Source: an uncultured Aquimarina sp.
Lineage (GTDB): Bacteria > Bacteroidota > Bacteroidia > Flavobacteriales > Flavobacteriaceae
Assembly: GCA_947498455.1 (NCBI GenBank)
Contig: CANMKK010000006.1
Span: 1 to 64,000, forward strand
Length of the DNA stretch: 64,000 bases
Direction: 5' to 3'
The notes beneath the pieces were generated by a model that saw only the letters and a list, made by a program, of their open reading frames with translations, did no database searches and was not told the DNA's origin. Of this stretch, positions 16,036 to 24,709 are shown in pieces. The position numbers and the translations under genes were made by a program. The stretch's first letter is position 1, and each line of letters opens with the position of its first letter.

Positions 16036-16836
16036 TTATTTTCTGTTTTTGTAAGCTACTAACATATCGATTAACGTAATCGATGCATCTTCCATATCAT
16101 TTACAATACTATCTATTTTTGCAATAATATAGTTATAAAATACCTGAAGTATAATTGCAACGATAAGTCCGAATACTGTTGTAAGAAGTGCTACTTTAAT
16201 ACCACCCGCCACAAGTGATGGTTGCATATCTCCTGCTGCTTCAATTTTATCAAATGCGTCAATCATCCCGATTACCGTACCCATAAATCCAAGCATTGGA
16301 GCTAGAGCGATAAATAGAGATACCCAAGAAACGTTTTTCTCTAATTGTCCCATTTGAACACCTCCGTAAGCAACAACTGCTTTCTCGGCAGCATCAATAC
16401 TTTCGTCAGCTCTATCAAGTCCTTGGTAATAAATAGAAGCTACAGGTCCTTTTGTATTTCTACAAACTTCTTTTGCCGCTTCTACTCCACCACTATTAAG
16501 AGCATCTTCTACATTTTGCTGTAATTTTTTACTATTTGTGGTAGATAAATTTAAAAAGATAATTCTTTCAATTGCTATCGCAAGACCTAAAATCAAACAT
16601 AAAAGAACAATTCCCATAAATCCTGGACCTCCTTCTATAAAACGTTTTTTCAGATTTTGGTGAAAGGATTCTTCTGCCGCTGCCGGAGCTTCCTCATCTT
16701 GTAATAATGTTGTTGTAACAGGTGCAATTAATAATTGCATGTTAGCCGAGATTAACTGGGCAGGAGCAGTTGATGCTTTCACATTTCCAAAAGCCATAAC
16801 TGTTGCGATTGCCAGAATAGAAAATAGTCTTTTCAT
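16036..16836 (-). CDS. exbB: ExbB/TolQ/MotA-family proton-channel protein
   Basis: A 266-residue MotA/TolQ/ExbB protein. An N-terminal signal-like helix and Ala/Glu-rich linker precede the first core helix (MGIVLLCLILGLAIAIERIIF), then a cytoplasmic segment. The paired helices carry APMLGFMGTVIGMIDAFDKI and LLTTVFGLIVAIILQVFYNY, the family signature. It forms the proton channel with the ExbD proteins downstream. The first gene of a minus-strand operon, it starts ~80 bp after the tRNA-Ser gene. ExbB versus TolQ assignment is not resolved by sequence. Confidence 0.92.
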   Translation of the reverse strand: MKRLFSILAIATVMAFGNVKASTAPAQLISANMQLLIAPVTTTLLQDEEAPAAAEESFHQNLKKRFIEGGPGFMGIVLLCLILGLAIAIERIIFLNLSTTNSKKLQQNVEDALNSGGVEAAKEVCRNTKGPVASIYYQGLDRADESIDAAEKAVVAYGGVQMGQLEKNVSWVSLFIALAPMLGFMGTVIGMIDAFDKIEAAGDMQPSLVAGGIKVALLTTVFGLIVAIILQVFYNYIIAKIDSIVNDMEDASITLIDMLVAYKNRK

Positions 16837-16918
16837 TGCGCTGATTCTTAATTTTAATTAGTTAAAGGGTTAAAGATAAAAAAATATTATAAAATTTATT
16901 AAATTTTTAATAATAATG

Positions 16919-17006
16919 CAGAGAGGAAGGGATTCGAACCCTCGATACGCTTTTGACGTATACACACTTTCCAGGCGTGCGCCTTCGACCACTCGGCCAC
17001 CTCTCT
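16919..17006 (-). tRNA. tRNA-Ser (anticodon GGA)
   Basis: An 88-nt class II tRNA. On the minus strand it opens AGAGAGGTGGCCGAGTGG. The anticodon loop is CTGGAAA (GGA), followed by a long variable arm and GGTTCGAATCCC as the T arm. The acceptor closes CCTCTCT with discriminator G. The 3' CCA is not encoded (only CA follows by chance), so it is added enzymatically. Confidence 0.96.
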
Positions 17007-17080
17007 AAAGTAATAATTTATTATTCCAAAAATGGTTGAGCAAATAACAAAAAAAATGTTAACTACTAAAATTTAGGACG

Positions 17081-18115
17081 TTAATTTTCTAACATTTCAC
17101 CTCTTAAAGGCGTTTCATAGATGGTTTTAAGCACTTTAAGAGACAAATTTTCTCCAAGCAAATACATTAATTTGGCTAATGCTGCCTCTGTTGTGATGTC
17201 TTTTCCCGATATAACACCTATCTCTTTTAGTGAAACACTGGTGTCATATTTGCCCATATCGACACTTCCACCTATACATTGAGTAACATTAACAATCGCA
17301 ACTCCTTTTTTAATCAGGTCAGAAATCACCTCCAAAAACCATTTTTGTGTGGTTGTATTCCCTGCTCCGTATGTCTCAATAATTATGCCTTTTAGTAAAT
17401 CTGAAGAAAAAATACTTTTTAAAATGTTTTCATTTATACCAGGAAACATCTTAACTATAACAATTCTATTATCAAAATGTGTATGATATATCATTTTTTG
17501 ATTCCCTTCGACCTTATACAAATAAGATTCATTAACCTTAAGATGCACTCCTGATTCTATTAAAGCAGGATAATTAGAAGATTGAAATGCTTCAAAATGT
17601 TCTGCGTTTACCTTTGTTGTTCTATTTGCCCTTAGCAACTTATATTCAAAATACAACCCTACCTCAGTAACAACAGGCATTCCTTTTTCCTGTAAAGCAG
17701 CAATCTGCAAAGCGGTAATAAGGTTTTCTTTAGCATCGGTTCTTAAATCTCCAATTGGCAGCTGCGATCCTGTAAAAATAATTGGTTTTGATAGGTTTTC
17801 AAACATAAAACTCACTGCTGAAGCTGTATAAGACATGGTATCACTACCATGTAATACTACAAATCCATCATACATATCATAAGTACCGTTAATGATATCT
17901 CCGAGCTCCTTCCATCGTACAACATCCATATCTGAAGAGTCAATAGGCTTATCAAAACTTATAGTACTGATCTGACAATCTAATTGCTTAAGCTCGGGGA
18001 TTTTCAGAAGTAATTCATCAAAATTGAAAGGTATTAACGCTCCTGTTTCAAAATTTTTGATCATACCAATTGTACCACCTGTATATACGAGTAATATTTT
18101 TGGTGAGGTATTCAT
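17081..18115 (-). CDS. ansA: Type I L-asparaginase
   Basis: A 344-residue asparaginase without a signal peptide, so cytoplasmic. Catalytic motifs are the N-terminal LLVYTGGTIGMIKN (first Thr nucleophile) and HGSDTMSYTASAVSFM (second Thr and Asp), plus TGSQLPIG and NVTQCIGGSVDMGKYD. It hydrolyses L-asparagine to aspartate and ammonia. The length and lack of export signal match the type I (AnsA) group. A single gene, ~65 bp upstream-to-downstream of tatD on the same strand, possibly co-transcribed. Confidence 0.93.
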   Translation of the reverse strand: MNTSPKILLVYTGGTIGMIKNFETGALIPFNFDELLLKIPELKQLDCQISTISFDKPIDSSDMDVVRWKELGDIINGTYDMYDGFVVLHGSDTMSYTASAVSFMFENLSKPIIFTGSQLPIGDLRTDAKENLITALQIAALQEKGMPVVTEVGLYFEYKLLRANRTTKVNAEHFEAFQSSNYPALIESGVHLKVNESYLYKVEGNQKMIYHTHFDNRIVIVKMFPGINENILKSIFSSDLLKGIIIETYGAGNTTTQKWFLEVISDLIKKGVAIVNVTQCIGGSVDMGKYDTSVSLKEIGVISGKDITTEAALAKLMYLLGENLSLKVLKTIYETPLRGEMLEN

Positions 18116-18180
18116 TTGCTATATGTAAATTCATTAATGCAGCAAATGAACAAAATTTTAACTACATATTAGAAGACCAT

Positions 18181-18969
18181 CTAGATTTTAAATATGTCCT
18201 TTGAGTTCTGAGTGGTGATTTTTGCAATTTCTTGTACAGGTATCTGATAGATATCTGATAATTTTTCAATTATTTGTATAAGATAAGAACTTTCATTGCG
18301 CTTGCCTCTATAGGGAGTCGGAGCCAGATATGGCGCATCGGTTTCTAAAACAATATGCTCTAATGGGATTTCATTTAAAAAAGTATCAATCTTACCATTT
18401 TTAAAAGTAACCACTCCGCCTATTCCAAGTTTTAGGTTATAATCAATTGCTTTTTTTGCATCTTCTATTGTACCGGTAAAGCAATGAAAAATCCCAAATA
18501 GATCTTCGCTTTTTTCTGATTCTAACACTTCGAATACCTCTGCAAAAGCATCCCTGCAATGAATAACAATGGGCAATCTATATTTTTTTGCCAATTGAAT
18601 CTGATATCTAAAAGCTTCTTTTTGCTGCTCTATAAAAGTAGTATCCCAATATAAATCCACTCCTATTTCTCCAACAGCATAGAACTTTTTCTCAGAATTA
18701 TCGCTGAATCTTTTATCCAACTCTTCTTCTACGTGTAGTAATTCTTGTTTATAACTTTCTTTTACATGAGTAGGATGCAATCCCATCATTAAAAACACAT
18801 TGTCTGGATATCGCTCTTCGATATCATACATAGATTGTGTATAAGCAGAATCAATTGCCGGAACAAAAAAACGCTCTACTCCTACTGAAATTGCTCTTTG
18901 CATCATTTCGTCCTGATCCTCTACAAAGGACTCGCTATATATATGTGTATGTGTATCGGTAAGTATCAT
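18181..18969 (-). CDS. tatD: TatD-family metal-dependent deoxyribonuclease
   Basis: A 262-residue TIM-barrel hydrolase of the TatD family. Metal ligands are all visible: TDTHTHIY (HxH) at the N-terminus, GEIGVDLYWD with the Glu, VIHCRDAF and FHCFTGT with the two His, and LETDAPYLAP with the final Asp. Members act as magnesium-dependent 3'-5' DNases or phosphodiesterases. A TACTTTTG element lies 4 bp before the start, so the message may be almost leaderless. Confidence 0.93.
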   Translation of the reverse strand: MILTDTHTHIYSESFVEDQDEMMQRAISVGVERFFVPAIDSAYTQSMYDIEERYPDNVFLMMGLHPTHVKESYKQELLHVEEELDKRFSDNSEKKFYAVGEIGVDLYWDTTFIEQQKEAFRYQIQLAKKYRLPIVIHCRDAFAEVFEVLESEKSEDLFGIFHCFTGTIEDAKKAIDYNLKLGIGGVVTFKNGKIDTFLNEIPLEHIVLETDAPYLAPTPYRGKRNESSYLIQIIEKLSDIYQIPVQEIAKITTQNSKDIFKI

Positions 18970-18973
18970 GCCG

Positions 18974-18981
18974 CAAAAGTA
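18974..18981 (-). promoter_or_regulatory. Candidate -7 promoter element of tatD
   Basis: On the minus strand TACTTTTG matches the Bacteroidota TAnnTTTG -7 element. It ends 4 bp before the tatD ATG, which would place transcription start at or near the start codon. No convincing TTG -33 element is seen at the right spacing, so support is moderate. Confidence 0.35.
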
Positions 18982-19051
18982 ATTAAATTTGCACGCACGT
19001 TTTACACTCCATTAGAATATTATTTTATCACACCACATGTGACCAAAATAC

Positions 19052-19339
19052 TTAATTAATACTAATAACCCGTTCTAATGGGATTACCATAGATTGTTTA
19101 AGTATTACCGATTTTTCAGTTATTCCCCAAACTGTTGTTTCTACTTTTTTAGAACCTTGATCATCTGCAAAAACAATTTTAACTTTCTCATGTTCTAAGT
19201 TCCCTAAAATCATTGCTCTTCTTAAATTTAAGTATCGATCATGTTTATCCCTTTTATTACCTAACACTTCTTGCTTTGGAAAATGTAAATACTTGATTTC
19301 TTCTTTTTCTATAACTTCTACTTTATCATCTACTCTCAT
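19052..19339 (-). CDS. Small conserved hypothetical protein
   Basis: A 95-residue soluble protein rich in Lys, Glu and Val, with likely beta strands (for example EKVKIVFADDQGSKKVETTVWGI and SVILKQSMVIPLERVISI). There is no signal peptide or helix. It has the feel of a small beta-barrel regulatory or nucleic-acid-associated protein, but nothing specific is recognised. It is transcribed toward tatD with an 82-bp gap. Confidence 0.65.
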   Translation of the reverse strand: MRVDDKVEVIEKEEIKYLHFPKQEVLGNKRDKHDRYLNLRRAMILGNLEHEKVKIVFADDQGSKKVETTVWGITEKSVILKQSMVIPLERVISIN

Positions 19340-20074
19340 GATATATTATTTAAATTAATTTTGAAGGTTAGGTAATTTTAACTCATAAATTGGTCTAAAG
19401 TTTTTATTTTATTTACAATTCTCTTCGATTTCCAAACTTGTTTATCACTACTTACTGTGCTTATAAGATATCTTGACACCACAGGTCATCGCAGTACAAT
19501 CAGATTACCAAAAGGCATTTCACTGATTGCAAATAAAAGGGGCAATGTATAGAAATTTTAACCTTAATCTAGTATTACAAGGGAGGTTTGTATTTTTGAT
19601 AATCAAGGTAATTCTTGTTAAACAAATTATTAGCTAATTCATTAAAAACTATCTTATACAACTATTTTAACACAGAAAATATTGTCGAAAAAAATATTTT
19701 AACATGCTTTTATAAAATTGATTTACAGAACCTTAATCATTTTCTAAAGAATTGAAAGTAATCTTAACCTCTATTTAATCTACCATAAAAGTGAAAGAAA
19801 TGCCAGGATCGAAGTGTTTTGCTATCATTTGATTTCCATACATAATGCCATGCTGAGCTTGTCAAGGCTAATTATTACAAGAAAGCAAACTTAAGGTGAC
19901 ATATTAGACAAAATATGCATCCATAATCGATACCTTTTTTATCAAATATCTCAAAATCGATAGGTTTTATGCGTAAATCGTATTAGACTTGTTTTATCAT
20001 GGAAATCAAATCAATAACAACCTAACGACTATTAGGAGTTTTGTTATTTTCACTTCATACTAAAAAAGATTAGC
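19340..20074. other. Gene-free region with repeat fragments
   Basis: 735 AT-rich bases. At 19852-19868 lies CTGAGCTTGTCAAGG, the reverse of a motif in the repeat at 4870-5010. At 19965-19983 is a single exact family B end, TTTTATGCGTAAATCGTAT. An inverted pair, TCATTTGATTTCCAT at 19825-19839 and ATGGAAATCAAATCA at 19999-20013, brackets both. No reading frame of note. Confidence 0.55.
19825..20013. repeat. Possible small element bounded by 15-bp inverted repeats
   Basis: TCATTTGATTTCCAT at the left and ATGGAAATCAAATCA at the right pair at 14 of 15 positions across ~160 bp. Inside are the CTGAGCTTGTCAAGG motif and a family B end. This could be a composite of degraded repeats or chance. No second copy of the whole unit is seen in the window. 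Confidence 0.3.
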
Positions 20075-20812
20075 TTATAGTTTTTTAATCAATTTCTGAG
20101 CTTGTTTATAATCTTCAGCATCTTCTGGTATTTTTTTCAATAGTAAAAAGCATTGTTCAATATTCTTTTGTTTTAATTGATTCAGTGCTTCAAACCAAAC
20201 GGATCTATTTCTATAACCCGAATTACCTTGCATTAATTCCTCAAAAACAAATGTTGCTTCAGCGTGCTTATTTTGTTCTAAGAGTGTAATTCCATAATAA
20301 AAATTATATTCAGAATTTGAGTTATCTGTGGCGAGTAATTCTAATAGATATTTTTCAGCTTGCTTATAGTTTCCTGAATTAAAAGCCGCTTCTAAATCAT
20401 TAATATTGGAATTTTCAACTCCTCTTTCTACAATAGACAATTCCGGAATAACAGCGAAATCATTATAAATAGGCTCTCTATTTGTAAAAATATACACGCC
20501 TAAAATAATGGCTACACTTGCAGCTGCCGTATATAACCAAAAAGGCATCTTTATTACTTTAGTTTCCTTCTTATTCTTATCTTCATTAAAAAATGAATCC
20601 CCTATTTCTTTTAGATTATTTTTTAGGTCGACTGTCTCCTTGTCCATATTCAGGCTGGCCTCTAGATATGAGCTCCATTCTTTATACACCTTAAATTCTT
20701 CTGCAATTGACTTATCCTCCTCTATCAACAAAGACAATATTTCTTCTTCTGTTGTAGATAGCTCACCACTTATCTTTCGTTCATAAAGCTCATATTTTTC
20801 TTCAGGGCTCAT
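20075..20812 (-). CDS. Membrane protein with TPR repeats, likely anti-sigma partner
   Basis: A 245-residue protein. The N-terminal ~85 residues are cytoplasmic and acidic with an ISGELSTTEEEILSLLIEED segment typical of flavobacterial anti-sigma N-termini. One helix follows (MPFWLYTAAASVAIILGVYIF, ~88-108), then a periplasmic TPR-like region (AFNSGNYKQAEKYLLELL, YYGITLLEQNKHAEATFVFEELM). It overlaps the sigma factor gene by 4 bp (ATGA-type), the usual sign of a sigma/anti-sigma pair. A role sequestering the ECF factor is inferred from this layout. Confidence 0.72.
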   Translation of the reverse strand: MSPEEKYELYERKISGELSTTEEEILSLLIEEDKSIAEEFKVYKEWSSYLEASLNMDKETVDLKNNLKEIGDSFFNEDKNKKETKVIKMPFWLYTAAASVAIILGVYIFTNREPIYNDFAVIPELSIVERGVENSNINDLEAAFNSGNYKQAEKYLLELLATDNSNSEYNFYYGITLLEQNKHAEATFVFEELMQGNSGYRNRSVWFEALNQLKQKNIEQCFLLLKKIPEDAEDYKQAQKLIKKL

Positions 20813-21396
20813 AACATTTTTTTTATAAGATTATACCTAGGAGCATTTTGAATCAATTTTGTTAATTGACCAATACATAATGATTTTTTTTTGCGAACAT
20901 ATCCGTATGATTGTCCAAGTTTTACTGCTACTTCTTCCAAAGATTTTATAGTAAAAGTGGCTTTCAATAATTCCTTACAAGATAAACCTAACTGTTCAAA
21001 CATTTCAGCAAAAAGTTCATCTTTCGCCTCAAAAAGTAATGTTTCTTCTATATGCATTGCGCTCTCATCACTTATAGATACAATCTCTTCATTAATTGTT
21101 ACCTCTTTTTCTGTAGTTCTTTTCAATTCGTTTAACCATTTCCGTTTACATAGTAAGAAAAAGTACGCATCAAATGGACAGGTAAGCTGAAGCCTTTTTT
21201 CTTTTGCCTGTTTATAAATGGTAATTAATGTTTCCTGAATAATATCTTTTGCAAGAGACTCATCGCCATTATTGTTTTTTATGTATCCAATAACCTTTGG
21301 AGCATACTTCTTATATATCTCAGTTAGCATTACAGTATCATTCTGTAAAAGAGCTTCAATATATTTCTGATCCGCGTGTACTTTCGTATTCCCCAT
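20809..21396 (-). CDS. ECF-type RNA polymerase sigma factor
   Basis: A 195-residue sigma-70 family factor. Region 2 holds AKDIIQETLITIYKQA followed by FDAYFFLLCKRKWLNELKR. Region 4 is the C-terminal SLEEVAVKLGQSYGYVRKKKSLCIGQL helix-turn-helix. It lacks regions 1 and 3, as expected for an ECF factor. It is paired with the overlapping TPR membrane protein. The divergent gene at 21505 and the CHAT/aspartic-protease operon behind it are the nearest candidates for its targets. Confidence 0.85.
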   Translation of the reverse strand: MGNTKVHADQKYIEALLQNDTVMLTEIYKKYAPKVIGYIKNNNGDESLAKDIIQETLITIYKQAKEKRLQLTCPFDAYFFLLCKRKWLNELKRTTEKEVTINEEIVSISDESAMHIEETLLFEAKDELFAEMFEQLGLSCKELLKATFTIKSLEEVAVKLGQSYGYVRKKKSLCIGQLTKLIQNAPRYNLIKKML

Positions 21397-21504
21397 AAAT
21401 AACTGATAGAAAGAACTAATTTAAAAAAGTTTTACAAAAAAGGGTAACAAAAAATCAATGTAGTTGATATGAAGGTGTAAACAGTAAAACTATAAAGCTC
21501 AAAA

Positions 21505-22572
21505 ATGAGCATTTTAAAATTAAATAAAATGAAAACAAACAGCAAAACAATTACATTACTGAATCGTAGTAAGAATGTAAATCACAATGCACTTAATGTA
21601 TTAATTATCGGTTTATCCATTATTCTCTTAATGAGTTGTAGTAATAATGATGATAACGATATTATCATTGAGCAAATCCTAGATGGACAAGAACTCACTT
21701 CTGCAATTACGGAAAATCGAGAAGAAGCAATCCAAACTTCTGATATCAATAGCACCAGTTATAGTGAGGTCTATGGTTCTGAAGGAACTACCCTTAGCAT
21801 CCCTGCCAATAGCTTTACAGATCAAGATGGCAATCTAGTAACTGGATCAGTAACCATTGAATTAATCGAGATCTACGATAAAGCCAAAATGCTACTTACC
21901 AAAATGCCCACTAATGGAAAAAACGGTAATGGCGATATTGCTACATTAGTATCAGGAGGAGAATTCTATATCAATGCAACCCAAAATGATGAACAACTAC
22001 AGCTTGTAAATGATATTTTCATATTCGCCCCGGCAGACAATTTTGATACTGAAATGATTTTGTTTTCTGGAAAAGATAACGATTGCGATGGAGATGAGCT
22101 AACCTGCGATATTATATGGGAGGAACAAGAAGAAAACAAGGAGCTGGAAATCATACAAAGAGAGGGGCCAGATGGTGCAGGTGTTACAGGATATGGAGGT
22201 TTTATAGGCAACTTTGGATGGACAAATATTGATCGTTGGTATAATGACCCTAGACCGAAGACCATTCTTTATGTAGATGTTCCAGAAGGATATGACAACA
22301 CCAATTGTAATGTGTATGTTTCATACAATGGAGAACCTACAGCTCTAGCATTATTAGATATTTATGATTCCGAAACCGGTTTATTCTCTGAGCATTATGG
22401 TCAAATCCCAATTGGGCTAGAGGTTCATTTCATTTTTGTATCTGTACAGGATGGCGAATATGTATATGCAATAAAAGGAGCAACTATTACAGAAAATCAT
22501 GTAGAGGTAATTAGCACCACCAACACCACTACTGAAGCTGAATTGGTTAATCTTATAAACGCGCTACCGTAA
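21505..22572 (+). CDS. Predicted lipoprotein, divergent from the sigma factor
   Basis: A 355-residue protein with lipobox LLMSC around residue 43 after a hydrophobic stretch (VLIIGLSIILLMSC). The N-terminal half contains SIPANSFTDQDGNLVTGSVTIELIEIYDKAKMLL, a beta-sandwich-like motif frequent in flavobacterial surface lipoproteins. The remainder is acidic and beta-rich with several Cys. The ATG at 21529 would give a shorter, more usual signal sequence. It is followed by a terminator at 22633-22664. Function unknown. Confidence 0.75.
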   Translation: MSILKLNKMKTNSKTITLLNRSKNVNHNALNVLIIGLSIILLMSCSNNDDNDIIIEQILDGQELTSAITENREEAIQTSDINSTSYSEVYGSEGTTLSIPANSFTDQDGNLVTGSVTIELIEIYDKAKMLLTKMPTNGKNGNGDIATLVSGGEFYINATQNDEQLQLVNDIFIFAPADNFDTEMILFSGKDNDCDGDELTCDIIWEEQEENKELEIIQREGPDGAGVTGYGGFIGNFGWTNIDRWYNDPRPKTILYVDVPEGYDNTNCNVYVSYNGEPTALALLDIYDSETGLFSEHYGQIPIGLEVHFIFVSVQDGEYVYAIKGATITENHVEVISTTNTTTEAELVNLINALP

Positions 22573-22632
22573 AACAAACTTAATCTGAAAGATGCTAATA
22601 AGGTAATGGGGGTTACAAGCAAATTTCAGTAT

Positions 22633-22664
22633 AAATTCCGGGAAACAAACCTTCCCGGAATTTT
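22633..22664 (+). terminator. Rho-independent terminator after the lipoprotein gene
   Basis: AAATTCCGGGAA and its perfect complement TTCCCGGAATTT form a 12-bp stem with a 7-base loop and end in a T run. It lies 60 bp past the stop, so the lipoprotein gene is separate from the protease operon. Confidence 0.82.
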
Positions 22665-22723
22665 AACAACATATTATGACACTCTAACTTTTTACTTATC
22701 TTTAGAACTACTAACAATATACT

Positions 22724-24709
22724 ATGAGGGGATTATTACTTTTAACTCTTGTTTTAACATCATTTAGCCATACTACTTTTGGACAACTATTGATTAACGA
22801 TACCATTCCCAGAACTGCTCCTATAAGTTATGAAATCGAAGCAAATGAGGTTATCTATGGAGCAGAAATGCCTCCTCTTAATCAAATTGCGGGAGCTCCT
22901 AAGGCATTTTACACCTATTACTGGGAGTTTGGAGATGGTGATTTTAGTTTCAAAGAAACTCCAACCCATATGTATACCAAAGAAGGAATCTATAAAGCAA
23001 AGTTATGGGCTACTAATAATTACGATAACGGAAAACCTCCAGAAAGCAGGCCAATATCTATTACTATCGATGAAGCTTCGGATAAAGCTTCCTTAGAAGA
23101 GCCCTCCCCTTTTACTGAAGATGAAGATTTGATTTTAAAACGTAACTGCGAACCAATACCCGATCAGGAACTAGTTTTTATAACCAAATATAAGAACACT
23201 AATGATTATGTCTCTAGCGGAAAACTATATTTATTTTATAATGATAGAAAGTTTAAAAACGATAATTTTATAATTGAAGACACTCGTATGCACCATGGAG
23301 AGCAAATTGTTCCTTCTGCAGCAATTTCAGAAGCACTCCCTGAGAATGACACACACACCTTAGTTGCTTCTAAAAACACTTTCCTTGAGACGTATAAAAG
23401 GTTATTTACTCAGGACACTACCAAAAGAAAAAACTTGCCCCTTACATTAGAAGAATCTGAAACACTATACAGAAATTGTCAGATTATAGAGTTTAACGAT
23501 ATACAACCTGGAGAAGAAAGAAATATTTTTAGAACATTGAGAACAACTCCAGAAATGATTAAAGACACGAGTGCGATTGTAACATTACGTAGCGTATATG
23601 TCCCTGATATAGATTACGATAATCATACGGTAAAAGATACTGAGATGGAAATTGTAACATCTCACGATCCTAATAAAATGTCTTCTAACGGATGGCTATT
23701 AAATTATCGATTAGTTCGGTTTAAACGTTTAAAATTCAAGGTACGTTTTCAGAATAACGGAGAAGGACCTGCAAACACCATCAGACTAGAAATAGACACT
23801 CCAGAAATGTTTGACAAATCCACACTACAAATTGAAGGTCTATATCCCGAATGCCCCATCTGCCCAAAAGAACGAGAAGTTAACAATAGTTGTATCGACA
23901 CTACATTACATAAAAACAAAATTATCTTTCAGTTTAATAAAATCTACCTTCCGGGAAGTCAACAAAAAAATGTAACCGAAATAGATTCTACTAAGGGCTT
24001 TGTTAAATATTCAATGAAATTTGGTAAAAACTTTCATAAAAAAAAGACCCGAAGTAGAACTGCTATCTATTTTGACAAAAATGAACCCATCATAACCAAT
24101 TATGCTACCACTCGATTTATTCCGGGAATTTCGATTGGCACTAAAGCAGGATACAGCATTACCCCTGAGCTAGACAATCAACAAGAATATTTTGCAGGAA
24201 TTACGCTATCGCCTTTTAAATCTTATAGAGGGTATTACCAAGCAGAACTATTGTTTTCCGCTTCATCATTTGATGATATTCGTAATTTCGAAACGAGTTC
24301 CGCTAATGCCGATGGATCAGAAAATCTAATACGATTTTCCGAACTAAATCAACATCAGAATATTTCTATATATGCTATCCCAGCATCTTATAGATATAAT
24401 TTCAACAATTTCTTGGCCTTGGGAACAGGAATTCAAATGAAACTAGATTTAAATAGTGAAAACAATCAGGAAACCACCGGAGAAGGTTTTACCGTTTTCG
24501 AGCAAGGACTACAAATAATTCGTAATAGAGACTTGGACTCATTTGTTACACAAAAGGTCGACAACACTTTTTCTAATCTACAAACAGGTGTTTTTATAGG
24601 TATGAACCTAGGAACTGTTAGAATAGGCCCAAGTATTGGCGTAAGGTATATTTACAATTTTAACACTCCTAATTCACAAATTCAATTATATGGGATCTGG
24701 AAATTTTAG
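22724..24709 (+). CDS. PKD-domain protein with C-terminal beta-barrel-like region
   Basis: A 661-residue exported protein with a signal peptide ending TTFGQ near residue 21. Residues ~45-115 are a PKD domain with the signature YYWEFGDGDFSFKETPTHMY. A middle section (~310-450) has SHDPNKMSS and FKVRFQNNGEGPANTIRLEIDTP, resembling the conserved-repeat (DUF11/DUF7619-like) module. The last ~190 residues alternate in a barrel-like way and include GISIGTKAGYSITPE and SIGVRYIYNF, with no sorting domain, so it may insert in the outer membrane. It overlaps the CHAT gene by 20 bp, so they form one operon. Confidence 0.75.
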   Translation: MRGLLLLTLVLTSFSHTTFGQLLINDTIPRTAPISYEIEANEVIYGAEMPPLNQIAGAPKAFYTYYWEFGDGDFSFKETPTHMYTKEGIYKAKLWATNNYDNGKPPESRPISITIDEASDKASLEEPSPFTEDEDLILKRNCEPIPDQELVFITKYKNTNDYVSSGKLYLFYNDRKFKNDNFIIEDTRMHHGEQIVPSAAISEALPENDTHTLVASKNTFLETYKRLFTQDTTKRKNLPLTLEESETLYRNCQIIEFNDIQPGEERNIFRTLRTTPEMIKDTSAIVTLRSVYVPDIDYDNHTVKDTEMEIVTSHDPNKMSSNGWLLNYRLVRFKRLKFKVRFQNNGEGPANTIRLEIDTPEMFDKSTLQIEGLYPECPICPKEREVNNSCIDTTLHKNKIIFQFNKIYLPGSQQKNVTEIDSTKGFVKYSMKFGKNFHKKKTRSRTAIYFDKNEPIITNYATTRFIPGISIGTKAGYSITPELDNQQEYFAGITLSPFKSYRGYYQAELLFSASSFDDIRNFETSSANADGSENLIRFSELNQHQNISIYAIPASYRYNFNNFLALGTGIQMKLDLNSENNQETTGEGFTVFEQGLQIIRNRDLDSFVTQKVDNTFSNLQTGVFIGMNLGTVRIGPSIGVRYIYNFNTPNSQIQLYGIWKF

